DNA from: Palaemon carinicauda
Taxonomy: Eukaryota; Arthropoda; Malacostraca; Decapoda; Palaemonidae
Assembly (NCBI RefSeq): GCF_036898095.1
Contig: NC_090736.1
Coordinates: 12,459,184 to 12,523,183, forward strand
Reading direction: 5' to 3'
DNA length: 64,000 bases
Under the pieces are notes generated by a model. That model saw only the letters and a program-made list of their open reading frames with translations. It did no database searches and was not told the DNA's origin. This document shows positions 45,067-56,552 of the stretch, piece after piece. Position numbers and translations under genes: made by a program. Numbering within the stretch: the stretch's first letter is position 1; each line of letters begins with the position of its first letter.

Positions 45067-46294
45067 CAAACTTAAATGCTCCTGTATACATTTCTCCCCC
45101 TGCATTTACCTTCATACTTCCCCGGGGAAAAATTATATCATTGTCAGTCTAGGTCCTTAGAGAAATAGGTCAAAATTTAGTTTAGGAGAGCCTCTGCATT
45201 AGTAACTGGACACATTACTTTCGTTCATCCAAGGATTATATAGTAAATATTTACCCTTTGACCCATACTAGTTTGTTCAGTCTGGAAAGTTTGTTCAATT
45301 TGGATATAACCCAGAGACATGGATCCTCAGGGTACAATGTCATAGGTCTGGTACTATCCATAGCGTTCTTAATTATTCAGAGATGAGAGGAGGAAGTTTG
45401 TTTATGTTTACCATCATTTTATTAATGAGACTGCTATTTTCATATTTTATTACATTACATTTATGTATTAATTCATAAATTGGTGGAAGTGGCCATTATC
45501 TCCAAGTGATGTGAGATAACTGATGGAAGACTGACCTTTGCACAATTGCACATATTAAGGATACAGGCAGATGGGCCTAATCTAAAATGCACAATTGATT
45601 CTTTGGATATTTACGAAATGAAACGGTGTTGTAGGTGAGGATTTGGAACAGGAAGAGGCCCTCAGGAGTTAAGCCCCACCTAGTAAACTAGAATACGGTA
45701 TCCTAGGTTAAGTTAAATGGGTGTACTTAGGTTACAATACATCTCTGCTTTTCAGTCATTTTGAAATAGGTGATACATGTTTGGCCCCATAGGTATTCTA
45801 AGTTAGCCATAATAATACATATAGGTGGCTGCTATCATACATACACCCAAGATAGAATTTGAAAAACACTCATTTTCAGGATAAATCACCCTGGCTTAGG
45901 AAAATGGGTAATTTTGTATTGTAATACACTACAATGAAACCGGAAAAAGCAGGTCGGAGGCAAAAATCCTGCGCAGTATGATGTCCCAAGTCACCTAATC
46001 AAGTTGTATGGATGTCAAAGTCTTGTCCTTAAAAAGTGGCATTAACTGGTTGGCCCCCTTAAAGTAAGCGATGGATACAACAGTTAAGGGATGGGTTGTC
46101 GCCTGTAGGTAAGGATACAGCTCCTAGTTTAGGTTAGGTGGTGGTCTTGTGTTTGTTTCCCTTTTAAGATATGTTTTTTCAGACTTACTTGTAATTATGA
46201 AACATCTAAAATTTCAAAATATAAATTTACCAGTTTTATTCTGCTTAATGCATAGAATGATCCCACATGTAAAAAGCTGTTTTCTTTATCTTAC
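45067..46294. other. Remainder of intron 1, nothing recognised
   Basis: No coding sequence or named repeat was found. Confidence 0.5.
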
Positions 46295-46379
46295 CATCAC
46301 AGTCCGTTAGAACATTATCAAAACTATCAAGGAATTTCTTCAAACACTCCCTGTCAATCCTTTTTGGAAGCCTGGCCAT
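46295..46379 (-). CDS. Phosphatase exon 1 (start codon and nucleophile)
   Basis: Starts at the ATG at 46379, in the context AAAATGG (A at -3, G at +4), and encodes MARLPKRIDRECLKK, then FDNVLTDCD. Asp26 is the expected nucleophile and Asp28 the general acid. The exon ends one base into Gly29 with donor G|GTAAG. An N-terminus of about 20 residues before the DxD motif is normal for the family. No signal or transit peptide is evident, consistent with a cytosolic enzyme. Confidence 0.93.
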
Positions 46380-46439
46380 TTTAATAATTTGTAGAGTACA
46401 GCCTAATTAATTTGTTCTATAGACGATACGTCGACTGTT

Positions 46440-47110
46440 GACCCCACTATCAACTTATCAAAGTTAGTACATAACCAGGCATTTCGTAATGGTTTGAAGA
46501 CGTTCAGATGTAGCTAGCATAACTCTTTCCCGATATTATTTGTAAATTTACCTCGTTCGATGTATTTATAGTGATTTTTTAAATAGAATTTTAGTAGCTT
46601 TGTAACAAAATTATTTAATAAAAAAAGAACTGACAAATCCAAAGTATGTTTTAATGTTTTTCTCTTTGGATTATACTGCAAGCCAAGTTATCTGCAGTCA
46701 TTCGGATACAATGTTTATAGTTCTACTTCCTCCTGACCCGGTTTTCCTTTCGCAGTTTCGTCATTTGGATGTAGGAAAATGTTAGCATGCAAGAATATAT
46801 CATCACAACCAGTAGTTATCTACGACTTCGTTTTAAATTTATCAAATTGGTATATAACCAGGCATTTCGTAATAATTTGAAGGCTTTCAGATGCAGCCTA
46901 GCATTACTTTCCCAAATCCCGATATTATTTTACTTCGTTAGATATATTTATAATAATTTTTTAAATTAAATTTGGGTAGCTTTGTAACAAAATTATTTAA
47001 TAAAAGAGAACTGACAAATTCATAGTATTTTTTAAAGGTTGTTCTTTGGATTTTAATGCAAATCAAGTTAGCTGCAGTCATTCGGATACAATGTTTATAT
47101 TTCTACTTCT
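46440..47110. repeat. Tandem duplication just upstream of the phosphatase gene
   Basis: Two copies with a period of about 384 bases, roughly 46450-46735 and 46834-47110. Shared stretches include ATAACCAGGCATTTCGTAAT, GCTTTGTAACAAAATTATTT and TGCAGTCATTCGGATACAAT. A third partial copy of the intervening part may lie near 47690-47780. The first copy begins about 70 bases upstream of the start codon, so promoter DNA may be duplicated. Confidence 0.85.
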
Positions 47111-48244
47111 TCCTTGAATTGATCCTGCCCGGGCACTTATATTTTCCACAGTTTAGTGATATAATATAAGAATAAAAGCAATTGAGCTCCAACAACCATA
47201 GGAAGAGGATAGTGCACAAACAATAGGAAAATCCCCTTTTAGTGAAGAAAATTTTAGGAATAAGAAAAGTGTACTACAACAAATGAGAATAAAAAGAGAA
47301 AAACTAGTGAAAGTAAGGAACACAAAACTAAAAGACACAGAGTCGCCGATGCAAAGGCGAAGCCTCAACGTGATGTTCTCTACCTTGGTCAGCTTGGAAT
47401 TTGATGCATATAAAAGAATTTAAGAAGTCCAAACTGACCACAATAGGTTGCCAAAACTGATGATAGCAAAGTGTTATCTTATCTAATTTTAAGGTAGAAT
47501 GGAATAAAAGCAAAGATTGAGAATCTCATTACGGTATTGATTTATTTAAGGCACAGGTAATATAAACTTAAGAATAAGCTTAGAAGCTTTGCTCCCATCT
47601 ATAAAGGGATAGAGTGCCCGCAAACTTATTCTGCGGAGTGAGCAATAAGGAACCAGGAACCAGGCCCCGGTTTTTCATTCGAACTTCGAATTTTGGTCAC
47701 TTGAAACTTTGGAAACGTTAGTATACAAGGATAGGTCATCATAACCAATATTAGTTACCTACTTCAACTTTATTTCATTCCTACAATATTGGTTCCCTAT
47801 TTCTATTGCGGTAAAGGTGAAACTTGCCATTTCCAGAACATGTCAGACCCCTTTTTTATATAATTAACCTCCTGAAGTTCACTGCATTCGAATAGGTACT
47901 ATGTCCTCTCTTCTTTAACCTCACATAACATGTGTATGTTATCATCTTCATTTGTTCCTTTAAAGTTACATCGTAGATCTAGCATTTTAAGGCTAGCCCA
48001 CATCATTATAAATATCTCCTTTTATAAATTCTTCAATGTATCCTCTGTTACCATTGGTGAATCTTTACTTTGCGTCTCCCATTTAATAGCTACATTTTTT
48101 GTTATCTTATCCTTTATTTTTTTTTCTCTCCTCTATCCCCCTATTTCATAAAATATATATTTCGTTCACACTTTCACCCTATCATTAATATAAGGTTGAG
48201 GAGAGAGTTTCTTTTTAAGATTTTAACCCTTTCAAGAAGGGAAA
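47111..48244. other. Intergenic sequence, no gene
   Basis: AT-rich sequence upstream of the phosphatase gene. Apart from the possible partial repeat near 47690-47780, nothing is supported. Confidence 0.5.
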
Positions 48245-49165
48245 CCACGAATTACTGGAATCTCCTTGAAAATTACCAAAATCCCCAACTGATACATTGC
48301 AAATCTTTAGAAATCGATAAATAATATGCTTTTATTAAATTACATTATTTTTTAGTAAATTGATTTAAGTAAAATGTGTATTTTAAAGCATTTTTCTATA
48401 AACCCTTTACACAATTTATACTGTAAATGGGTACAGAACCTAACAAACCCACCTAACCTAACCTAGTAGTTCCCAGGTCACAACCCCTAGCCTGGGCAAG
48501 TCCCCAGACCCCCTTCCCAAGTCACAAACCTTCCCAGGTCACAACCCCTAGCCAAGGTTCTACTTGCAAATATATAAGAAAATATAAATGCTAAAAACAT
48601 AAATTATTATTATTATTACTTGGTAAGCTACAACCCTTGTTGGAAAAGCAGGATGCTATAAGCCCAGGGGTCCCCAACAGGGAAAATAGCTCAGTAGGAA
48701 AGGAATAAAGGAAAAATAAAATATTTTAAGAATAGCAACACCATTAAAATAAATATTTCCTTTATAAACTCTAAAATAAAAATCATAACAAAACAAGAAA
48801 GAGAGAAATTAGATAGTATAGCGTGCTCGAGTGTACCCTCAAGCGATAGAACTCTAACCCAAGACAGTGGAAGACCATGGTACAGAGGCTATGGCACTAC
48901 CCAAGACTAGAGAACAATGGTTTGATTTTGGAGTGCCCTCCTCCTAGAAGAGCTGCTTACCATAGCTAAAGTCTCTCTTCTACCCTTACCAAGAGGAAAG
49001 TGGCCACTGAACAATTAACGTTTTTTAATTAAAACACATATTATTTATCAATTTCTAAGGGTTTGTAGTGATATTGTAGGGGATTTCGGTCATTTTCAAG
49101 GGGATTCCAGTATTTACCTGAGGATTAAAGTAAATCCGGGGGATTCCAGTAATTGGAGGTACCGT
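48245..49165. repeat. Inverted repeat enclosing a LINE tail
   Basis: Arms of about 105 bases at 48245-48350 and 49025-49165 are imperfect reverse complements. ATTACTGGAATCTCCTTGAA and TTAGAAATCGATAAATAATA in the left arm match the complement of the right arm. The LINE 3' tail lies between them. Confidence 0.75.
48608..49020 (-). mobile_element. LINE (I/Nimb-like) 3' tail, 5'-truncated
   Basis: The reverse complement matches the 3' untranslated region of the LINE at 23235-24481 and of the copy at 57180-57905. Shared parts include GTAGCTTACCAAGTAATAAT (tail) and the TGGTCTTCCACTGTCTTGGG segment. It contains no coding sequence. Confidence 0.85.
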
Positions 49166-49909
49166 CCAAGAAGCATAGGTGTGGTGGTTGAAATTTTGAT
49201 TTTTAACTATTTCTGTATCTTATATTTACTATACATTAATCTTTTTATCAATCAGATCTAATATAGTGTATACTGTATGTTTTTTCCACCCCAAAATTAT
49301 CTGGGCCAGCTCTGTAAGAGTCGATTATGGCTCATTGGACTGGTTGATCTTCTTGTTTTAAGAATAATAATCTTTACTTTATCTTCTAGTATCTCTTGCA
49401 CTAGTTGGTTTCTTTTGGACCCTTTGTAGTTAGTTGGGATGGACCGGGTCGCTAATCAGAATGTGAGTAAATATTTACTATAGCACAACATCCCTAATGA
49501 AGAAAATAAGAATTGTGTCTGGTGTATTTATAAGTACTTTAAATTGTTCTGATGCAAATAATTTGTGGAAACCTATATTTTTCACATTTTAGATATTTTG
49601 AAATTCCAGAAGTTATGACATAAAAATTTATGGTTTCCTTCTTAGCTTACCCTAAGACTAAGTCAACCTTCCTACTGGCTGCACTCCTGGCTGGCAAGGT
49701 AACATTAAATAATAATATTTCGTAAATATTAAAGTAAAACTAGCTTCGTAATACAGTATTGTATTTCAAACCAAGATAAACAATATTTGATTATATAGAT
49801 ATGGATGGGAAAGTTTTTGTCTTTTTTTTAAGAATCTTGTATTTCCTATAGAAAAACATCCGCCAATATTGTCCCCATAAAGTAAGTCAATTTTGCTAGT
49901 AATAAGAAG
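49166..49909. other. Intergenic sequence left of copy E
   Basis: No gene or named repeat is recognised. Confidence 0.5.
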
Positions 49910-49927
49910 TTTTCAATATTAATCTTA

Positions 49928-50078
49928 CCCGATGATCATGTAGCTGTCAACTCCGTTGCCCGACAGAAATCTACGGTCAGGATACGCCAGCGATCGCTAT
50001 CCAGGTGGGGGTGTACACAACAGCGCCATCTGTGGTCAGGTACTCAAGTACTTCTTGTCAACAAGACCTCAATTTTTC
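49928..50078. repeat. Copy E left inverted terminal repeat
   Basis: Reverse complement of 56690-56842, containing AGCGATCGCT and the ACTCAAGTACTTCTTGTCAA stretch. Confidence 0.93.
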
Positions 50079-50291
50079 CTCTGTCGTGCCGCCGGCAAGA
50101 CCTACATGGATACGCTGTTGATTTTGGAGTCTTTTGTTCACGTTTTGGTGATGTATTTGCTCTGAAATTTAGCCTTCGCTGTTCAGGAAGCTTTATCCTT
50201 AGCTTAGCAAGCTTTTGGAATTAATTTGATTCATTGGTTAACGATCTTTGCTTTATTTTGGAATTCCCCCTTGACTACCTCTAAATTCAAG

Positions 50292-52811
50292 ATGTCTGAC
50301 CATTCCCAAGTTCCTAAATACAGGCAGTGTAGTGTTAGGACTTGTAATAGGCGTCTTCCGAAGGCCTCTATAGATCCTCACACCGTATGTTCCAATTGTA
50401 GGGGAAAATCCTGTCAATTGGAAGATCGATGTGGGGAATGTGCTGGGCTTTCGGAATTCGATTTTAATGAATTCCTCAGATATACACGTAGGTTAGAGAA
50501 GGAGAGAGATAGGAGGAGTTCTTCTCGCTCTGTGGATTTTTCCTCTCCCCATGCCCCTCAACCTTTTCCTTCCCCTGTGGTGGTGACTCCCGAACCTGCT
50601 ACGAGTGCTCAGCCTGCAATGGCTGATATGTTGCGTGCCATTCAGGCTCTCGGTGATAAGGTGGAGTCGTTGGTTAGTGACCGCAATCAGCTCTTGGCAG
50701 ATGTCAGAGAGCTGAAAGCGAAGAGTGCAGTGGGAAGTGTTAGTGCTAGTGCTGTGCATAGTGTCAGTGTCAGTGTTGCGCATGAGGATACATCTGTGCG
50801 TGCCAGTTGTCCTCCCAGTCCGGGACCTCTTGCAAGCTCCCAAGCCCAGGGGAGAAGCAATGTCGAAGGACCAAAGGGTTCGGCAGGCCTTGATCGGCGC
50901 ACGGATGTATCCTCAGTGGTTGCGGACGCATCTGCTAAGGATCATCCCTTCCACTCCCAGACGAATGAGCCCTTACATTCCTCGTCTGTATAAGAGGTTT
51001 CCAGGAGGAAACGGTGGACCAAGGTCTCACGACCGCTCAAACGTAAGGTCCCTTCCGAGCTAGTCCAACGGCCCAGGTGTAGCCACTGGGTCAGTTCGGA
51101 CTCGCCGCAGTCATCTGATGACTGCACACCTCCCAAGAGAGGTAGAGTGGTCCCTCAACAGGCCTCTGCACCGTCTGTTGTTGCTCCAACCACAGTAGAC
51201 CCTAAGTGGTCCATGCTGCAGACTATGCAGTCTCAGCTTGCGGCTTTTATGCAGGAGTATCATGCCGAGAAGGTTAACACCTCTCCTGTTAACCTACAAC
51301 CCGCAGAGGTTGTGCGCTCAGCAGATACTGCGGCTGCCTGCTCCCACACCCCACCTGTGAGAGCTCCTCTACCGATGCGCAGTCCTCACTGCCAGACGCA
51401 TGTTCTTGCTGCACCATCTGCTAACATGCGTGAGCTGCCGCATCAGGAGTTGCCGGGTTCCAGCACTATGCGGCATTCTCCTCAGCCCATGCAGCATGCT
51501 CTGCAGACCTTACAGCATGCTCCGCATACCATGCAGCATGAGCCGCATACCATGCAGCATGAGCCGCATACCATGCAGCATGAGCCGCATGCCTTACCTC
51601 ATGCTCTGCATACCATACCGCATGCTCCTCAGCCCACCGCAGACCCTCCCACACACCGGCCCTCTGCTTTTGTTGTTGCCAGCTCACAGTCTGTCCAGCA
51701 GAGGCATGCTGATGGATCCGCAGGTACGCATGCACCCGTTCTGCAGGATTCAGCCGCTCAGCTTGCTGCTCTGCCTTTGCCACTCACAACTCAACTTTCG
51801 GATGAGGATGTATCGGAGAATGAAGCTGCTCATCTGGATGATCCTCACTCTGATGTTGAAGGACCCAAGTCTTCGCCACCCTCCTTAGACTTTCGCAAAG
51901 TCCTTGCTTTGTTCAGAGAATTGTATCCTGAACACTTTGTGTCTGCAACCCCTCGTTCTCCTCCCTCCGAGTTTGCTCTGGGCATGCAGTCTGCTGCGCC
52001 TGCCTTCACCAAGCTTGTTCTCGCCAGATCATCAAGGAGAGCTTTGAGGGTTATGGGGGACTGGTTGCATTCCAAGAAGCAACTGGGAAGGACCTCTTTT
52101 GTGTTTCCTCCTCCCAAGCTGGCTTCTAAGTCGAGCGTCTGGTATGCCATGGGAGAGGAACCTGGCTTGGGGGTTCCTGCCTCTGCCCAGGCCGACTTCT
52201 CAAGTCTGGTTGACTCTCCCCGCAGGTTGGCTATGAGACGTTCGAAGATCTGCTGGTCCTTTTCCGATCTTGATCATATGTTGAAGGGAGTCTTTCGTGC
52301 CTTCGAGATATTCAACTTCCTCGATTGGTGTTTGGGAGCCTTAAGCAGGAAGACTTCCCCTTCTGACAAGGACTCGGCCATGCTGATCATGTCAAGCATG
52401 GACAAGGCAATACGGGATGGGTCTGGTGAACTTGCGGCTTCATATGTATCAGGGGTCCTCAAGAAGAGAGAACATCTGTGCTCCTTCTTATCTGCTGGTA
52501 TCACTCCTTGCCAGAAGTCAGAGTTGCTGTTTGCTCCTCTCTCCAAGTGTCTGTTTCCGGAGGAGTTGATTAAGGGGATGGCTGCCTCTCTTATCCAGAA
52601 GGATACGCATGACCTCATGGCTTCTTCTGCACGTAAGGCTAAAACCTTACCTTCCGTGCCTAGACCCTTCCGCCCTTTAGCAGCTGATACACCTGCTTCT
52701 AGGTTCATCCCGCCCTTTCGTGGCAGAACCTCCAGCAGAGGAGGTACCCGTGCAGACAGTCACCGTGGCAAGTCCAAGAAGGGTTCCAAGTCCGCAAAAG
52801 GCAAGTTTTGA
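50292..52811 (+). pseudogene. Copy E gag with a single in-frame stop
   Basis: Starts MSDHSQVPKYRQCSVRTC and carries the conserved Cys pattern (TVCSNCRGKSCQLEDRCGEC). One TAA at 50991-50993 interrupts, and the same frame reopens at once with EVSRRKRWTKVSRPLKRK. A histidine and glutamine-rich stretch near 51480-51630 is built from repeats of HEPHTMQ. The C-terminal core has DFSSLVDSPRRLAMRRSKIC, DWCLGALSRKTSP, CSFLSAGITPCQKSELLFAP and a basic end, SKKGSKSAKGKF. Gag overlaps the pol frame by about 90 bases, as in copy C. Confidence 0.88.
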
Positions 52812-55255
52812 CTGCCTTCCTCTCCAGAAAGCAGTAGGAGCCAGACTCAAGACTTTCTGGCAAGCTTGGGAGAGCAGAGGTGCAGACGCTCAGTCTGTGA
52901 AGTGGCTAAGGGAGGGATACAGAATTCCGTTCTGCCTCAATCCCCCTCTAACTACATCTCCCATCAACCTCTCTCCCAACTACAAGGAGAAGGACAAGAG
53001 GCTAGCGTTGCAACAAGAGGTGTCACTCTTGCTACAAAAGGAAGCAGTGGTCATAGTCCGGGATCATCAATCCCCGGGCTTTTACAACCGTCTCTTCCTT
53101 GTAGCCAAGAAGATAGGAGGTTGGAGACCGGTGCTGGACGTCAGTGCTCTCAATGCTTATGTCACCAAGCAGACGTTCACGATGGAGACGACGAAGTCGG
53201 TCCTAGCAGCGGTCAGGCAGGAGGACTGGATGGTCTCGTTAGACCTGAAAGACGCATACTTTCACGTCCCCATCCATCCAGACTCCCAACCTTTCCTAAG
53301 ATTCGTCTTTGGAAAGGTTGTGTACCACACGGTTGACACACGAGTTTCTGCTGAAGGGCCAACACCAACCGTATTGCGAGGACTGCTTAGTACCTTTAAC
53401 AGTGAGGCATTTGTTGACCGAATGCCCTAATTTTACTAACTTAAGAAATAGATATCTGTTTGAGGCTCGAGGTGAGGATGGCAGGTTTATCCTTGCCAAG
53501 ATTCTTGGACATGATGTGTCTTACTATGCGAGCGGAATTTTTAGATTTATTTCAGAAGCAGGTCTTCTGAAAACTATTTAACTATTTTAATGACTTCTTA
53601 ATTTTTATGGTTTTAATCGAATTCTCTTTTAATTTTCGTATACAGTAAATGGTATCGGCGTCAATGACCTTAGATGTCAGGATGCCAGAAAACTTTCAAT
53701 CAATCAATCAATCAATCCAAGCCTTGTGCTTTGGCCTAAGCACGGCACCTCTTGTGTTTACGAGACTGATGAGGAATATTGCGAAATTCCTTCACTTGGC
53801 AGACATCAGAGCCTCCCTCTATTTAGACGACTGGCTTTTAAGAGCTCCCACAAGTCGTCGCTGTCTGGAGAATCTCAGATGGACTATGGATCTGACCAAG
53901 GAACTGGGCCTCCTGGTCAATTTAGAGAAGTCCCAGCTCGTCCCATCCCAGACCATTGTTTACCTGGGTATGGAGATTCAGAGTCGAGCTTTTCGGGCTT
54001 TTCCGTCGGCCCCAAGGATCAACCAAGCCCTAGAGTGCATCCTGAGCATGCTGAGAAGGAACCGATGCTCAGTCAGGCAGTGGATGAGTCTAACAGGGAC
54101 ACTTTCATCGCTGGCCATGTTCATCGAGTTAGGGAGACTCCACCTCCGCCCCCTTCAGTATCATCTAGCTGCTCACTGGATAAAGGACATGACGCTAGAG
54201 ACGGTCTCAGTTCCTGTTTCAGAAGAGATGAGGTCTACTCTAACGTGGTGGAAGAACAGCATTCTTCTCAAGGAAGGTCTTTCGTTAGCTGTTCAGACCC
54301 CCGACCACCGTCTCTTCTCGGACGCATCAGACTCGGGCTGGGGTGCGACATTGGACGGACAGGAATGCTCGGGAACATGGAATCAGGAGCAAAGGACACT
54401 TCACATCAATTGCAAGGAGTTGTTGGCGGTTCATCTGGCCTTAATAAACTTCAAGTCCCTCCAGCTAAACAAGGTGGTGGAGGTGAACTCCGACAACACC
54501 ACAGCCTTGGCTTACATCTCCAAGCAGGGGGGACTCATTCGAGGAAGTTGTTCGAGATCGCAAGGGACCTCCTCATTTGGTCAAAAGATCGAAGGCTCAC
54601 GCTGGTAACGAGGTTCATTCAGGGCGATATGAATGTCATGGCAGATCGCCTCAGCCGGAAGGGTCAGGTCATCCCCACAGAGTGGACCCTTCACAAGAAT
54701 GTTTGCAGCAGACTTTGGACCCTGTGGGGTCAGCCAACCATAGATCTGTTCGCTACCTCGATGATCAAGAGGCTCCCATTGTATTGTTCTCCGATTCCAG
54801 ACCCAGCAGCAGTTCACGTGGATGCCTTTCTGCTGGATTGGTCCCATCTCGACCTGTATGCATTCCCGCCGTTCAAGATTGTCAACAGGGTACTTCAGAA
54901 GTTCGCCTCTCACAAAGGGACACGGCTGACGTTGGTTGCTCCCCTCTGGCCCGCGAGAGAATGGTTCACAGAGGTACTGCAATGGCTGGTCGACGTTCCC
55001 AGGACTCTCCCTCTAAGAGTGGACCTTCTGCGTCAACCTCACGTAAAGAAGGTACACCCAAACCTCCACGCTCTTCGTCTGACTGCCTTCAGACTATCGA
55101 AAGACTCTCAAGAGCTAGAGGCTTTTCGAAGGAGGCAGCCAGAGCGATTGCCAGAGCAAGGAGGACATCCACTCTCAGAGTCTATCAATCTAAATGGGAA
55201 GTCTTCCGAAGCTGGTGCAAGGCCAATGCAGTTTCCTCAACCAGTACCACTGTAA
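52720..55255 (+). pseudogene. Copy E pol, split by a LINE fragment and one frameshift
   Basis: RT begins near KAVGARLKTFWQAW and keeps motif A, SLDLKDAYFHVPIHP. It is interrupted at GKVVYH (about 53329). It resumes after the LINE insert with QALCFGLSTAPLVFTR and SLYLDDWLLRAPT. RNase H has LFSDASDSGWG, KELLAVHLAL and NSDNTTALAY. A one-base loss near 54530 then shifts the frame. The MT-like part continues in the next frame with PTIDLFATSMIKRLPLY and DLYAFPPF up to 55255. Confidence 0.9.
53329..53716 (+). mobile_element. 5'-truncated LINE inserted in copy E pol
   Basis: The insert encodes the end of a LINE protein, with RLTHEFLLKGQHQPYCEDC, then TVRHLLTECPNF and a stop after LLKTI (53309-53581 frame). 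The C-x2-C...H-x4-C arrangement is the zinc-knuckle-like motif near the end of many LINE ORF2 proteins. It ends in a TCAA repeat tail. Comparison with copies C and D shows that RT sequence resumes directly after it. Confidence 0.87.
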
Positions 55256-56154
55256 CCCAGATTGCTGACTTCCTGTTACATCTAAGGAACGTTAGATCCC
55301 TATCAGCTCCTACGATCAAGGGTTACAGAAGTATGTTGGCAGCGGTTTTCCGCCACAGAGGCTTGGATCTTTCCACCAACAAAGATCTACAGGACCTCCT
55401 TAGGTCTTTTGAGACCTCAAAGGAACGTCGGTTGTCCACTCCAGGCTGGAATCTAGACGTAGTCCTAAGGTTCCTTATGTCATCTAGATTTGAACCGCTC
55501 CAATCAGCCTCTTTTAAGGACCTCACATTAAAAACTCTTTTCCTCGTATGCCTAGCAACAGCTAAAAGAGTAGGTGAGATCCACGCCTTCAGCAGGAACA
55601 TAGGTTTCACATCGGAAACGGCTACATGTTCCTTGCAGCTCGGTTTTTTGGCTAAAAACGAGCTTCCTTCACGTCCTTGGCCTAAATCGTTCGAGATCCC
55701 TAGCCTGTCCAACTTGGTGGGTAACGAACTGGAGAGAGTACTTTGCCCAGTCAGAGCTCTTAGGTACTATCTAAAAAGGTCTAAACCCTTACGAGGACAA
55801 TCAGAAGCCTTATGGTGTGCTGTTAAGAAGCCTTCGCTACCAATGTCTAAGAACGCAGTTTCTTACTACATCAGGCTTCTGATTAGAGAAGCTCATTCTC
55901 ATATGAAGGAAGAAGACCTTGCTTTGCTGAAGGTAAGGACACATGAAGTGAGAGCTGTGGCTACTTCAGTGGCCTTCAAACAGAACCGTTCTCTGCAGAG
56001 TGTTATGGATGCAACCTATTGGAGAAGCAAGTCAGTGTTCGCATCATTCTACCTCAAAGATGTCCAGTCTCTTTACGAGAACTGCTACACCCTGGGACCA
56101 TTCGTAGCAGCGAGTGCAGTAGTAGGTGAGGGCTCAGCCACTACATTCCCATAA
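54961..56154 (+). CDS. DIRS tyrosine recombinase, copy E (intact frame)
   Basis: 397 residues from the ATG at 54961 (MVHRGTAMAGRRSQDS), identical in length to copies C and D. The core-binding region is LRVYQSKWEVFRSWCK and IADFLLHLRNVRSLS. Catalytic residues are Arg in ATAKRVGEIHAF, HEVR in RTHEVRAVATS, Trp in ATYWRSKS and Tyr in FASFYLKDVQ. It survives intact although gag and pol of this copy are broken. Its start overlaps the pol frame by about 295 bases. Confidence 0.94.
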   Translation: MVHRGTAMAGRRSQDSPSKSGPSASTSRKEGTPKPPRSSSDCLQTIERLSRARGFSKEAARAIARARRTSTLRVYQSKWEVFRSWCKANAVSSTSTTVTQIADFLLHLRNVRSLSAPTIKGYRSMLAAVFRHRGLDLSTNKDLQDLLRSFETSKERRLSTPGWNLDVVLRFLMSSRFEPLQSASFKDLTLKTLFLVCLATAKRVGEIHAFSRNIGFTSETATCSLQLGFLAKNELPSRPWPKSFEIPSLSNLVGNELERVLCPVRALRYYLKRSKPLRGQSEALWCAVKKPSLPMSKNAVSYYIRLLIREAHSHMKEEDLALLKVRTHEVRAVATSVAFKQNRSLQSVMDATYWRSKSVFASFYLKDVQSLYENCYTLGPFVAASAVVGEGSATTFP

Positions 56155-56552
56155 TCCCATAACCTTTTTAACCTTTCTCTTGAATACTTTTTATTGTTGT
56201 TTTTGGGTTGTACGGTCGGCTAAGAAGCCTTCCGCATCCTGGTTGATTTGGCGGGTGGTCAATTCTTTCTTGAGAAGCGCCTAGGTTAGAGGTTGTGATG
56301 AGGTCCTTTAGTATGGGTTGCAGCCCTTTATACTTCAGCACCTAAGAGTCGTTCAGCATCCTAAGAGGACCGCTACGCTCAGTAAGGAAGACGTACTTAA
56401 TAAAGGCAGAGTAATGGTTCAAGTCGACTTCCTTACCAGGTACTTATTTATTTTATATTGTTATTTTGAATAACTAATAAAATGAAATACGGGATACTTA
56501 GCTTCTTTGTTAACATGTATGCTGGTCTCCACCCACCACCCTGGGTGTGAAT

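Larger units (their letters stand above)
2324..46379 (-). other. Gene span: HAD phosphatase of the PGP/PDXP family, six coding exons
   Basis: Six minus-strand exons (46379-46295, 44356-44196, 33779-33642, 22892-22679, 2774-2633, 2516-2324) have GT donors and AG acceptors and join without a phase error into 933 bases, 310 residues plus stop. The order of HAD motifs is complete: nucleophile D26-C-D28-G, motif II around VTNNSTKSR (59-66), lysine K221 in GKPSG, and acidic motif IV MIGDR...D (D246, D251). The central region matches the C2 cap of phosphoglycolate phosphatase / chronophin enzymes. Length fits the family (about 300-320 residues). The likely role is dephosphorylation of small phosphate metabolites such as 2-phosphoglycolate or glycerol-3-phosphate in the cytosol. 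The sequence does not settle PGP against pyridoxal phosphatase. Introns are 1.9, 10.4, 10.7, 19.9 and 0.1 kb, and the three large ones hold DIRS-like elements. Confidence 0.93.

Noticed and set aside
47153..48324. Small open frames upstream of the phosphatase gene
   Set aside because: They are Phe/Ser/Leu-rich translations of AT-rich DNA with no start context or domain.
48440..48475. CCTAA-like repeats resembling the arthropod telomere repeat
   Set aside because: Only two or three imperfect units occur in a C-rich stretch; this is too short to call an interstitial telomere.
51480..51630. A CRISPR-like array suggested by the regular 21-base repeats
   Set aside because: The repeats are contiguous coding minisatellite units in gag with no spacers, in a eukaryotic genome.
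53726..54530. Open frame in copy E before the frameshift, continuous with the later MT-like segment
   Set aside because: Up to about 54530 it is out of frame with RT and RNase H, whose motifs are read in the 53649-54608 frame. Only the part after the frameshift is real pol.
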